A stretch of DNA of 64,000 nt from Rhizobium sp. BK650 (GTDB lineage: Bacteria; Pseudomonadota; Alphaproteobacteria; Rhizobiales; Rhizobiaceae), in the NCBI RefSeq assembly GCF_014195325.1, contig NZ_JACIBK010000015.1:1-64000 (forward strand). Reading direction: 5' to 3'. The translations under genes were made by a program, and so were the position numbers. Below the pieces are notes generated by a model that saw nothing but the letters and a program-made list of their open reading frames with translations, did no database searches and was not told the DNA's origin. Shown here in pieces: positions 8,159-16,062 of this stretch (positions are counted from its first letter, which is position 1; every line of letters begins with the position of its first letter).

Positions 8159-8572
8159 ATGCAGCTCCAACCCATTGCTTCGACTCCCTTCAACAGTGGA
8201 TTGCCTGAAATCACCGACACGGAAGCAGGAGCGCTGGCGCGCACAACCGTGAACCTCTTCAATGTTTGGAAGCTTACAGACGCGCAGGCTTGCATCCTGC
8301 TCGGTGGTTTGTCAGCCCGTACATGGGCACGGTGGAAAGAAGGCAACGTGGGCCGCGTTGATCGCGACTTGAAGATGCGGATGGCTCACCTGATGGGCAT
8401 CCATAAGGGAGTGCGACATCTGTTCAAGGATGCGACAAGAGGCTATGAATGGATCAAAGCGCCGAATACGGCCTTTGGCGGCAAGTCGGCGCTTGACGTG
8501 ATGCTTCAGGGCGAGCTTTCTGATCTTGCCGTCATGCGTGAATGGCTCGACGCGGAGCGAAGCGCGTGGTGA
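8159..8572 (+). CDS. Xre/MbcA/ParS-family antitoxin (DUF2384)
   Basis: A 137-residue antitoxin. The N-terminal half holds an Xre-like helical region (LTDAQACILLGGLSARTWAR), and the C-terminal DUF2384 part includes VDRDLKMRMAHLMGIHKGV, WIKAPNTAFGGKSALDVML and the final segment predicted to plug the toxin active site (DLAVMREWLDAERSAW). In this family the antitoxin binds the RES toxin and represses its own promoter. AGAGAGG precedes the ATG. Its stop codon overlaps the GTG start of the toxin gene, which couples translation of the two. Confidence 0.9.
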   Translation: MQLQPIASTPFNSGLPEITDTEAGALARTTVNLFNVWKLTDAQACILLGGLSARTWARWKEGNVGRVDRDLKMRMAHLMGIHKGVRHLFKDATRGYEWIKAPNTAFGGKSALDVMLQGELSDLAVMREWLDAERSAW

Positions 8573-9264
8573 GTGGCCTTGCTGTCCGTTCCCATGTAAA
8601 GTGGCCCAAAACCTTCCGCATCATTAGATCCATCTATCCACCTATCGATTTGTTCGAGGACATCGCCGACCCCCGCGACTGGGAGGCCCTTGTAGCCGTC
8701 GAGGCAAAGACGAACCCGCGCATTCGGTTTGAGGTGGGCGACCTTGGCAAGGTCCCCGCGAGCCGTCGTGTCTCGGGTCCCGGCGCTAGTTATGTAATGG
8801 CTCCATTTGTCCATTGCTCCACCGGGCGGCCCGGGCGGTTCACGGACGGAAGCTATGGTATCTACTATGCAGGCGACAGTGAGGAAGTCGCTGTCGCCGA
8901 AACAATACATCACCATCAGAAGTTCATGAATTCAACGCCCCAGCCCCCAGGGTGGACTTCGGATTTTCGTGTCTTGGTGGGAAGCGTGGACCGGGCACTA
9001 GACGACGTGAACGCGGTTCCTGACGTCCTGAATCCAGACGACTACACCGCTTCGCAACTTGAGGGACGCAGGCTGCGGGCAGAGGCAAGCGATGGCCTCT
9101 TGTGGAACAGTGTTCGAAAGCCTGGTCACCGCTGCATAGGCATCTTCTGGCCTGACGTTATACCTATCCCTGTCCAAGGGCGGCATTATTGCTATCACTG
9201 GGATGGGACACGGGTAGATTTCGTGCGTCAGTACGACACTGGGACGGTACTGGCGGTAACTTAA
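8569..9264 (+). CDS. RES-domain toxin (NAD+-degrading family)
   Basis: RES toxins deplete cellular NAD+ (ParT of Sphingobium is instead an ADP-ribosyltransferase). The three name-giving residues are visible in order: Arg in TFRIIRSIYPP, Glu in EVAVAETIHHH, and Ser in LLWNSVRKPGHRCIGIF. An in-frame ATG at 8542 exists, but the GTG at 8569 overlaps the antitoxin stop as GTGA, the normal coupling for such pairs, so I use it (231 residues). The C-terminus ends cleanly after HYCYHWDGTRVDFVRQYDTG, so the toxin looks intact. It lies in a gene-poor, decayed stretch, which fits acquisition with mobile DNA. Confidence 0.88.
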   Translation: MSGLAVRSHVKWPKTFRIIRSIYPPIDLFEDIADPRDWEALVAVEAKTNPRIRFEVGDLGKVPASRRVSGPGASYVMAPFVHCSTGRPGRFTDGSYGIYYAGDSEEVAVAETIHHHQKFMNSTPQPPGWTSDFRVLVGSVDRALDDVNAVPDVLNPDDYTASQLEGRRLRAEASDGLLWNSVRKPGHRCIGIFWPDVIPIPVQGRHYCYHWDGTRVDFVRQYDTGTVLAVT

Positions 9265-9479
9265 CGGACGGCTTGGGCGACTAAGTCGGCGGGCGAGCAG
9301 ATGCGCTTCACAGGTGGTGACGACAGCGTGCGCTCCGTAAGGAGACGCACCGAGCTCGAGCCACGGTGCAAAAATTGCTACTTCAAGGGCCTTCGCGAGC
9401 ACCGGATGACCCGCTGAGGCACCGGGTACGTGTATGCTTGCGCAATCGCGCTAGCGAGGCAGCAAGCTTCCTCACGGCA

Positions 9480-9647
9480 TCATGAAGCTGAGCGGCGAGA
9501 ATCTGAGAAGGCGGACCCTAACAGAAGCGAAATGATCGCCTCGCTGTCATCGACAGACATTTCGACGAAACGCCCGCCATGGGGGACGAGCATCTCCCTG
9601 AGGCGCTCGCCTGCAATCTTCTTCTCTTCATCGGCAAAAAACCGCTA
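9480..9647 (-). pseudogene. Fragment of unknown gene
   Basis: One minus-strand frame reads FADEEKKIAGERLREMLVPH, then GGRFVEMSVDDSEAIISLLL, then stops. Codon use is GC-rich at third positions, like the neighbouring real genes, but an in-frame TAG lies immediately upstream and there is no start codon for most of the frame. I do not recognise the family. It may be the 3' end of a lost gene, or chance. Confidence 0.25.
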
Positions 9648-9764
9648 AAATGCGAATGTGGCACGCCAGAGTTCATTTTGGGCCATGAAACCGATTTGTG
9701 GGCCAATCCAAAGTTCCCTTTTGCAGAACTACTCCTTGACGCCATTCGCGCTTTGAGAAATGCT

Positions 9765-9781
9765 AAGATGTCAGACCAATT
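9765..9781. promoter_or_regulatory. FadR-like palindrome before the GntR regulator
   Basis: The sequence AAGATGTCAGACCAATT matches 12 of 16 defined positions of the E. coli FadR-type operator (AACTGGTCNGACCAGTT). Its core, GTC-A-GAC, is a perfect dyad. It lies 34 bases before the start of the FCD-type regulator at 9816, where an autoregulatory operator would be expected. Confidence 0.5.
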
Positions 9782-9815
9782 TTAAACCGACTGCCTCGTA
9801 AGAAATTGGGGAACC

Positions 9816-10538
9816 ATGAAGGCAAATGATAGCGACAGGCCGGTCATCCAGCCGCTTCCAGCGATCGACCGCGCCCGTCAGGTGACGGAGGCGCTAGCGC
9901 ATTATGTAGAAGATGCCCGGCTTCAGACGGGTGACCGGCTACCGGCGGAGCGTGAGCTGATGGCAGCCCTTGCCGTTGGGCGTTCCACCATTCGTGAAGC
10001 GATCCGGCATTTCCAGGCGCTCGGCGTGATCGAGACCCGGAAAGGCAGCGGAACCTACCTGCTGAAACCGGTTTCTCGAGACACGGTCCATATGCCGCTG
10101 TCGTTCAATACGACGCATCTGCGCGATGTGTTGTTGCAGACGCTGGAAGTTCGCCGTGGCATCGAATGCGAGGCCGGCATGGTGGCGGCGCGGCGGCGGA
10201 CCGCGAAGGACCTCGTCGTCATCCAGGAAAAACTTGACGAGATGGAGCGGGTGCATCTTTCCAAAGGTGCTTCCGGTCCGGAGGATCTCGCTTTCCATCT
10301 GGCGGTCTACGATGCCACGCACAATCCGCTGTTCCGCCAGCTTCTCGAACAGATGCGCGAGACCTTCGAGCGCTTCTGGACGCATCCTTTCGATCGGCAG
10401 GATTTTGCTCGCCGGTCGTTTCCCTTTCACCGCACGCTTTTTAACGCCATTGCCGCCCAAGACACCGAGGCGGCGCGGCGTGAGACACTGAAAATCCTCG
10501 ACGTGGTCGAGGAAGACATCAAGGAAATGTCCCGATGA
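9816..10538 (+). CDS. GntR-family regulator, FadR/FCD subfamily
   Basis: A 240-residue transcription factor with a GntR winged helix-turn-helix (residues about 25-90: GDRLPAERELMAALAVGRST, then IREAIRHFQALGVIETRKGS) and an all-helical FCD effector domain (about 105-235). The FCD metal-site pattern is recognisable (DLAFHLAVYDATHN and the later FPFHRTLFNAI). Effectors of this subfamily are usually small carboxylates or sugar acids. Its stop overlaps the next ATG as ATGA, so it leads the operon with the PLP enzyme and ABC importer and probably controls it. A FadR-like palindrome lies 34 bases upstream. Confidence 0.9.
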   Translation: MKANDSDRPVIQPLPAIDRARQVTEALAHYVEDARLQTGDRLPAERELMAALAVGRSTIREAIRHFQALGVIETRKGSGTYLLKPVSRDTVHMPLSFNTTHLRDVLLQTLEVRRGIECEAGMVAARRRTAKDLVVIQEKLDEMERVHLSKGASGPEDLAFHLAVYDATHNPLFRQLLEQMRETFERFWTHPFDRQDFARRSFPFHRTLFNAIAAQDTEAARRETLKILDVVEEDIKEMSR

Positions 10539-11701
10539 CCGACGGCCTCGAACCGTTCGACCTTGCTTCGATGATCACCGCCCATGACGAAGGCAACTTC
10601 GCCGAAGCGGTCGTTCCGCCAATCTTCCAGACATCGCTCTTCACCTTCTCTGACTATGACGACATGATCGCCTCCTACCGCGGCGAAAAGGTGCGGCCGA
10701 TCTATACGCGCGGTCTGAACCCGACGGTGCGCCTGTTCGAGGAGATGCTGGCAAAGCTCGAAGGAGCCGAAGATGCATTGGGTTTTGCAAGCGGCATGGC
10801 GGCGATCTCGTCTGCGATTCTGAGCTTCGTGGAACCCGGCGACCGCATCGTTGCCGTCAAGCATGTTTATCCCGATGCCTTCCGCCTGTTCGGCACGATC
10901 CTGAAGCGCATGAAGGTCGAAGTGACCTATGTCGACGGCCGCGACGAAGAGGCTGTCGCCAAGGCGCTGCCGGGTGCGAAGGTCTTCTATATGGAAAGCC
11001 CGACGAGCTGGGTGATGGAGGCCCATGATGTCGGTGCGTTGGCAGCCCTTGCCAGGAAGCACGGCGTCGTCACCATGATCGATAACAGCTGGGCGAGCCC
11101 GTTCTTCCAGCGACCGATAACACTCGGCGTCGATCTCGTGATCCATTCGGCTTCGAAATATCTCGGCGGCCATAGCGATGTCGTTGCCGGCGTTGTCGCC
11201 GGTTCCACGCAGATGATCGCCCGTATCAAGGCCGAAGCCTATCCCTATCTCGGCGGTAAGCTCTCGCCTTTCGATGCTTGGCTCCTGATCCGCGGACTGC
11301 GCACCCTGCCGATCCGAATGCGGGCACATGAGACGGCTGCCATGACGATCGCGCAGCGCCTGCAGGCGCTCGATGTCGTCGAACAGGTCTGTCATCCCGG
11401 TCTTGCCAACCGCCTGCCTGCCGGCCTCAATGGCACGTCAGGTCTTTTTTCCTTCATATTCCGCGAAGGCATCGACGTCCGAGCCTTCGCAGATCACCTC
11501 AAGCTTTTCAAGCTGGGCGTAAGCTGGGGTGGACACGAAAGCCTGATCGTACCGGGCGAGGTGGTGCTGCAACAAAAGGCACAGCCGAACTCCGCACAAA
11601 CCTTTGGCATCAGCCCGCAATCTGTGCGCCTTCACATCGGCCTCGAAGGAACCGAGGCTCTGTGGAGGGATATCGAGGAGGCGATTGCCGTCGCCTCGTA
11701 A
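10535..11701 (+). CDS. Cys/Met-metabolism PLP-dependent enzyme
   Basis: A 388-residue fold-type I PLP enzyme of the cystathionine gamma-synthase / gamma-lyase / methionine gamma-lyase family. Hallmarks are YTRGLNPTVRLFEEMLAKLE, the phosphate-loop ASGMAAIS, the cofactor Asp in VTMIDNSWASPFFQ, and the Schiff-base lysine in HSASKYLGGHSDVVAG. Members catalyse beta- or gamma-elimination or replacement on sulfur amino acids. The exact substrate cannot be assigned. It is translationally coupled to the GntR regulator and followed 37 bases later by a sugar-type ABC importer, so it probably acts on whatever that importer brings in. That pairing is unusual. Confidence 0.85.
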   Translation: MTDGLEPFDLASMITAHDEGNFAEAVVPPIFQTSLFTFSDYDDMIASYRGEKVRPIYTRGLNPTVRLFEEMLAKLEGAEDALGFASGMAAISSAILSFVEPGDRIVAVKHVYPDAFRLFGTILKRMKVEVTYVDGRDEEAVAKALPGAKVFYMESPTSWVMEAHDVGALAALARKHGVVTMIDNSWASPFFQRPITLGVDLVIHSASKYLGGHSDVVAGVVAGSTQMIARIKAEAYPYLGGKLSPFDAWLLIRGLRTLPIRMRAHETAAMTIAQRLQALDVVEQVCHPGLANRLPAGLNGTSGLFSFIFREGIDVRAFADHLKLFKLGVSWGGHESLIVPGEVVLQQKAQPNSAQTFGISPQSVRLHIGLEGTEALWRDIEEAIAVAS

Positions 11702-11738
11702 CTGAAACCTCACAAACAACGATGGAGGGGAACCGAAA

Positions 11739-13001
11739 ATGAAAAAGCTCATTCTTTCAACGCTCTTTGCGACCACGATGATGGCAGGCACGGCTTTTGC
11801 GGACACGACGCTCAAGCTCGTCGAAGTCATCACCAGCCCTGAGCGCACCGAGACGCTGAAGTCGATCGTCGGCAAGTTCGAGGCCGCCAATCCCGGCACC
11901 AAGGTCGATATCATCTCGCTGCCCTGGAACGAAGCCTTCCAGAAGTTCGCGACCATGGTTTCGGCCGGCGACGTGCCCGATGTGATGGAAATGCCCGATA
12001 CCTGGCTATCGCTCTACGCCAATAACGGCATGCTCGAAAGCCTTGAGCCCTATCTCGCAAAGTGGGAGCACACCAAGGAACTGACGCCGCGTGCGCTCGA
12101 GCTCGGCCGCGACGTCAACAAGACCGCCTATATGCTGCCCTACGGCTTCTATTTGCGCGCAATGTTCTACAACAAGAAGTTGCTCGCCGAAGCCGGCGTC
12201 AAGGAACCGCCGAAAACGATGGAGGATTTCACCAAAGCCTCCGAAGCCGTCTCCAAGCTGCCGGGTAAATACGGCTACTGCATGCGCGGTGGTCCGGGCG
12301 GTTTGAACGGCTGGATGATCTTTGCCGCCTCCATGGCCGGTGACAATAAGTACTTCAAGGATGACGGCACCTCGACCATGAACAGCGAAGGCTGGGCAAA
12401 GGGCATCGAGTGGATGGTCGATCTCTACAAGAAGGGTTATGCGCCGAAGGACAGCGTCAACTGGGGCTTCAACGAAGTTGTGGCGGGCTTCTACTCCGGC
12501 ACCTGCGCCTTCCTTGACCAGGATCCGGATGCGCTGATCGCCATTGCCGAGCGCATGAAGAAGGACGATTTCGGCGTAGCTCCGCTGCCGAAGGGACCGG
12601 CCGGAAAGTCTTACCCGACAATCGGTTACGGCGGCTGGTCGATGTTCACGACGAGCCAGAACAAGGATCTTTCCTGGAAACTGATCGCAACCCTCGAAGG
12701 GCCGGAAGGCAATATCGAGTGGAACAAGAAGATCGGCGCCCTACCGGCCTATACGGCTGCCGAGAAGGATCCTTTCTACGCTGGTGACCAGTTCAAGGGC
12801 TGGTTCGAGGAACTGGCCGACAAGGACACCGTCCCGACGGTTATGCCGACCTACCTTGAGGAATTCGCTTTCTTCAAGGACTCCATGGCGATCAAAACCT
12901 CGCAGCAGGCTCTACTCGGGGACATCTCCGCCAAGGACCTTGCCGATCAGTGGGCCGACTACCTCACCAAGGCGCAGCAGAAGTTCCTCGCCAAGAAGTA
13001 G
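11739..13001 (+). CDS. ABC importer solute-binding protein (CUT1 type)
   Basis: A 420-residue periplasmic binding protein of the SBP_bac_1 (family 1) class. The signal peptide is MKKLILSTLFATTMMAGTAFA. Typical regions are VGKFEAANPGTKVDIISLPW, the AGDVPDVMEMPDTWL hinge motif and a C-terminal PTYLEEFAFFKDSMA segment. ATGGAGGGGAACC provides a strong ribosome binding site. Most relatives bind oligosaccharides or glycerol-phosphate esters. The ligand here is unknown, and the PLP enzyme upstream suggests something other than a plain sugar. A perfect hairpin follows the stop codon. Confidence 0.88.
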   Translation: MKKLILSTLFATTMMAGTAFADTTLKLVEVITSPERTETLKSIVGKFEAANPGTKVDIISLPWNEAFQKFATMVSAGDVPDVMEMPDTWLSLYANNGMLESLEPYLAKWEHTKELTPRALELGRDVNKTAYMLPYGFYLRAMFYNKKLLAEAGVKEPPKTMEDFTKASEAVSKLPGKYGYCMRGGPGGLNGWMIFAASMAGDNKYFKDDGTSTMNSEGWAKGIEWMVDLYKKGYAPKDSVNWGFNEVVAGFYSGTCAFLDQDPDALIAIAERMKKDDFGVAPLPKGPAGKSYPTIGYGGWSMFTTSQNKDLSWKLIATLEGPEGNIEWNKKIGALPAYTAAEKDPFYAGDQFKGWFEELADKDTVPTVMPTYLEEFAFFKDSMAIKTSQQALLGDISAKDLADQWADYLTKAQQKFLAKK

Positions 13002-13017
13002 GGCAAAAATCGCAAAC

Positions 13018-13040
13018 GGCGGCGGAGATCGTCCGCCGCC
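13018..13040 (+). promoter_or_regulatory. Intercistronic hairpin after the binding-protein gene
   Basis: A perfect nine-base stem, GGCGGCGGA with TCCGCCGCC, encloses a five-base loop between the binding-protein and permease genes. There is no T-run, so it is more likely an mRNA-stabilising or partial-attenuation element that keeps the binding protein more abundant than the permeases. Confidence 0.6.
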
Positions 13041-13095
13041 GCTCATGCAACGACAGACGGCGCGCGGAAGCGCCGCAAGGGGAAGTATAGGGTAA

Positions 13096-14031
13096 ATGAC
13101 CATCACCGCCGAAACGCTTGAGATGCGCCACGACCGCCGGCCATGGCTGCGCCGCCTGGCCGACGCCTCGGAGCCTTACCTCTATAGCGCGCCCTCGCTC
13201 GTCCTGATCATTGCGGTCATGCTGGTTCCCCTGGTGGTCGGTGTTTCCTATGCTTTCCGAGATATCCAGCTTCTCAATCCCTTTTCCGGCGGCTTTGTCG
13301 GGATCGAGCATTTCCGCGCGCTTTCCCAGGACAAGGCCTTCTATGGCGCGCTGAAGAACACGCTCTGGTGGACCGGCGCTTCCGTCCTCCTGCAATTCTT
13401 CTTCGGTCTCATCCTCGCCCTTCTGCTCGACAAGCCGTTCTGGGGAAGGGGCGTCATTCAGGCGCTCGTCTTCCTGCCTTGGGCCGTACCGTCGTTCCTT
13501 GCCGGCCTGAACTGGGCCTGGCTTTTCAATCCGGTTATCGGGCCGATCCCGCACTGGCTGTTTGCGCTGGGGTTGATGAGCGAACCGGGCAATATTCTCT
13601 CCGATCCGCAATATGCGATGTGGGGACCGATCATCGCCAATGTCTGGTGGGGCATTCCTTTCTTTGCCATCACGCTGCTTGCCGCCCTGCAGGCGATCCC
13701 GCGCGATCTCTATGAGGCCGCCTCGATCGACGGCGCCGGCTGGTTTCAGCGTTTCTGGTCAATCACCTTGCCGTTTCTGGCGCCGACGATCGCCATCACC
13801 GTCATGTTGCGCACTGTCTGGATTTCGAATTTCGCCGACCTCATCGTCGTCATGACCGGCGGCGGTCCGGCCGACAGAACTCAGATCGTCGCGAGCTACA
13901 TCTTTACCCAGGCCTTCAAACGGCTCGATTTCGGTTATGCCTCGGCAATCGCGCTGGTGCTGCTGGTGCTGCTGCTTGCCTATTCAATGCTGATCATCCT
14001 GCTGCGGCAGAGCCTTCTGTCCAAGGATTGA
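13096..14031 (+). CDS. ABC sugar-type permease 1 (MalF/UgpA-like)
   Basis: A 311-residue inner-membrane permease of the CUT1 family with six predicted membrane segments and the cytoplasmic EAA loop that contacts the ATPase (LYEAASIDGAGWFQRFWSIT). The N-terminal segment YLYSAPSLVLIIAVMLVPLV is typical of UgpA/MalF-like proteins. It is followed three bases later by the second permease gene, so the two form the transmembrane heterodimer. Confidence 0.9.
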   Translation: MTITAETLEMRHDRRPWLRRLADASEPYLYSAPSLVLIIAVMLVPLVVGVSYAFRDIQLLNPFSGGFVGIEHFRALSQDKAFYGALKNTLWWTGASVLLQFFFGLILALLLDKPFWGRGVIQALVFLPWAVPSFLAGLNWAWLFNPVIGPIPHWLFALGLMSEPGNILSDPQYAMWGPIIANVWWGIPFFAITLLAALQAIPRDLYEAASIDGAGWFQRFWSITLPFLAPTIAITVMLRTVWISNFADLIVVMTGGGPADRTQIVASYIFTQAFKRLDFGYASAIALVLLVLLLAYSMLIILLRQSLLSKD

Positions 14032-14034
14032 GCC

Positions 14035-14865
14035 ATGAGACGATCCCTTCTCCCCATCGTTGCGCATCGCCTGGCGATCCTCGCCTATGTCGTCTTCGCG
14101 CTCTTCCCGCTCTTCTGGCTGCTGAAGGTCTCGGTCACGCCGAACGATCTTCTCTATACCGAGGGCGTGCGCATGTGGCCCTCGCGGACCACTTGGGAGC
14201 ATTATAGCTTTGTCCTACAGCACAGCGCCTTTCCGACCTTCTTCAAGAATAGTCTGATCGTCTCCGCCTCGACGGCGGTGGCAGTGACGATCTGTGCCTC
14301 GCTATCGGGTTATGCATTGTCGCGATTCACTTTCCGGGCCAAATACTGGATCGTCGCGCTGATGCTGCTCACCCAGATGTTTCCACTCGTCATGCTCGTC
14401 GCGCCGATCTTCAAGATCCTGTCGCCGCTGCACCTGACGAACAGCCTCACTGGCCTCGTCATTGTCTACACCGCCTTCAACGTGCCCTTTGCGACCTTCC
14501 TGATGCAGTCCTTCTTCGATGGCATTCCGAAAGATCTCGAGGAAGCGGCAATGATCGATGGTGCTACTCAGTTCACGGCCTTCCGGCAGATCATCCTGCC
14601 GTTGACGCTGCCCGGTATTGCGGCAACGCTCGGCTTCGTCTTTACGGCGGCGTGGAGCGAACTTCTCTTCGCGCTGATGCTGATCAACGGCAATGACGCG
14701 GCGACCTTCCCGGTTGGCCTTCTTACCTTCGTTTCGAAATTCTCCGTGGATTTCGGGCAGATGATGGCGGCAGGTGTCATGGCGCTCATTCCGGCCGGCC
14801 TCTTCTTCCTGCTTATCCAGCGTTATCTCGTTCAGGGCCTGACGGCCGGTGCGGTCAAGGGTTAG
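14035..14865 (+). CDS. ABC sugar-type permease 2 (MalG/UgpE-like)
   Basis: A 276-residue CUT1 permease, partner of the upstream gene, with six predicted membrane segments. The EAA loop reads LEEAAMIDGATQFTAFRQII, and the early NSLIVSASTAVAVTICASLS segment is characteristic of MalG-type subunits. It starts three bases after the previous stop and ends four bases before the ATPase gene. Confidence 0.9.
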   Translation: MRRSLLPIVAHRLAILAYVVFALFPLFWLLKVSVTPNDLLYTEGVRMWPSRTTWEHYSFVLQHSAFPTFFKNSLIVSASTAVAVTICASLSGYALSRFTFRAKYWIVALMLLTQMFPLVMLVAPIFKILSPLHLTNSLTGLVIVYTAFNVPFATFLMQSFFDGIPKDLEEAAMIDGATQFTAFRQIILPLTLPGIAATLGFVFTAAWSELLFALMLINGNDAATFPVGLLTFVSKFSVDFGQMMAAGVMALIPAGLFFLLIQRYLVQGLTAGAVKG

Positions 14866-14869
14866 TCAC

Positions 14870-15928
14870 ATGGCATCGATCGATATTAAGAATATCCAGA
14901 AATCCTACGGTCATTTCTCGGTGCTGCACGGCGTCGATCTGGAGATCAGGGATGGCGAATTCGTCGTTCTCGTCGGTCCTTCCGGTTGCGGCAAGTCCAC
15001 CTTGTTGCGCATGATCGCAGGCCTCGAAGACGTGACGGGCGGCGAGATCCGCATCGCGGGCAATCGTGTCAATGAGCTGCATCCGAAGGATCGCGACATC
15101 GCTATGGTCTTCCAGTCCTATGCCCTCTATCCGCACATGAATGTCGCCGGCAATATGAGCTACAGCCTGAAGCTCAGGAAGACGGCGAAGGAAAAGATCA
15201 CCAGTGCCGTTGCAGGTGCGGCCTCAAAGCTCGGCCTCGATCCGCTGCTTGAGCGCCGGCCGAAGGCATTATCAGGCGGTCAGCGCCAGCGCGTCGCCAT
15301 GGGCCGTGCCATCGTGCGCCAGCCGAAAGCCTTCCTGTTCGACGAGCCGCTGTCGAATCTCGACGCGCGCCTGCGCGAGCAGATGCGTGCCGAGATCAAG
15401 AAACTGCATGGCGACCTCAAAGCGACTTCGATTTATGTGACCCATGACCAGATCGAGGCGATGACGCTGGCGGACCGGATCGTCGCCATGCATGCTGGCG
15501 TCGTGCAACAAGTTGGGAGCCCCCTGGAACTCTACGATCGCCCCGCCAACCTATTCGTTGCGGGCTTCATCGGTTCTCCAGGCATGAATTTCCTGGAAGC
15601 GAGCTACGAGGCGGGTGGCGTGACGTTAAAAGACGGTACGATCGTGCTGCTCGATAAGTCACTGCCTTTGTCGAACGGCGAAAAAGTCACGCTCGGCATC
15701 CGGCCGGAACACGTCGTCATGACGAGCGATCGGGGAGGGGTTGTTGCCGACGTCAAACTTGTCGAGCCGACGGGCTTCGGCATCATCCTGCATCTTTCGC
15801 TGCATGGCCTGCCGTTCAAGATTTTCACGCTCGACCGTGAAGCGCTGAGCGCGGGACCGAAGGTCAACGTCGCGTTTCCGGCCAAGCATCTGCATGTGTT
15901 CAACGGCGAAGGCAATCGCGTCGATTGA
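14870..15928 (+). CDS. ABC importer ATPase (MalK/UgpC-like)
   Basis: A 352-residue ATPase powering the importer encoded just upstream. Walker A is GPSGCGKST, the signature is LSGGQRQRVAMGRA, Walker B ends in FLFDEPLSNLD and the H-loop lies in IYVTHDQIEAM. The C-terminal third forms the TOBE/OB regulatory region (LGIRPEHV). The start at 14870 is used because the family begins at MASIDIKNIQKSYG. An earlier in-frame ATG would overlap the permease gene. Confidence 0.92.
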   Translation: MASIDIKNIQKSYGHFSVLHGVDLEIRDGEFVVLVGPSGCGKSTLLRMIAGLEDVTGGEIRIAGNRVNELHPKDRDIAMVFQSYALYPHMNVAGNMSYSLKLRKTAKEKITSAVAGAASKLGLDPLLERRPKALSGGQRQRVAMGRAIVRQPKAFLFDEPLSNLDARLREQMRAEIKKLHGDLKATSIYVTHDQIEAMTLADRIVAMHAGVVQQVGSPLELYDRPANLFVAGFIGSPGMNFLEASYEAGGVTLKDGTIVLLDKSLPLSNGEKVTLGIRPEHVVMTSDRGGVVADVKLVEPTGFGIILHLSLHGLPFKIFTLDREALSAGPKVNVAFPAKHLHVFNGEGNRVD

Positions 15929-16062
15929 GTTGGCGAAAGCCATAGCCTGACCGAGGACGTGAGGATTGGATGACGATGCAGTCCGCGACGGGCGGAAAAG
16001 AGCTTTCATCGCCAGCCCCTCGATGGCTATCATCAGATGATGATCATGCTGGAATGGATATT

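Larger units (their letters stand above)
9265..9815. other. Gap between RES toxin and GntR regulator
   Basis: About 550 bases with no intact gene. A possible gene fragment lies on the minus strand at about 9480-9647, and the regulator's upstream region with a FadR-like palindrome is at 9765-9781; both are listed separately. Nothing else recognisable. Confidence 0.5.

Noticed and set aside
9579..9785. 68-codon plus-strand frame before the GntR gene
   Set aside because: There is no ribosome binding site or domain. It overlaps the more coding-like minus-strand fragment and the regulator's operator.
16029..16041. Palindrome ATCATC-A-GATGAT upstream of pepT as an operator
   Set aside because: It is short and repetitive (ATG/CAT-rich), with no promoter elements around it.
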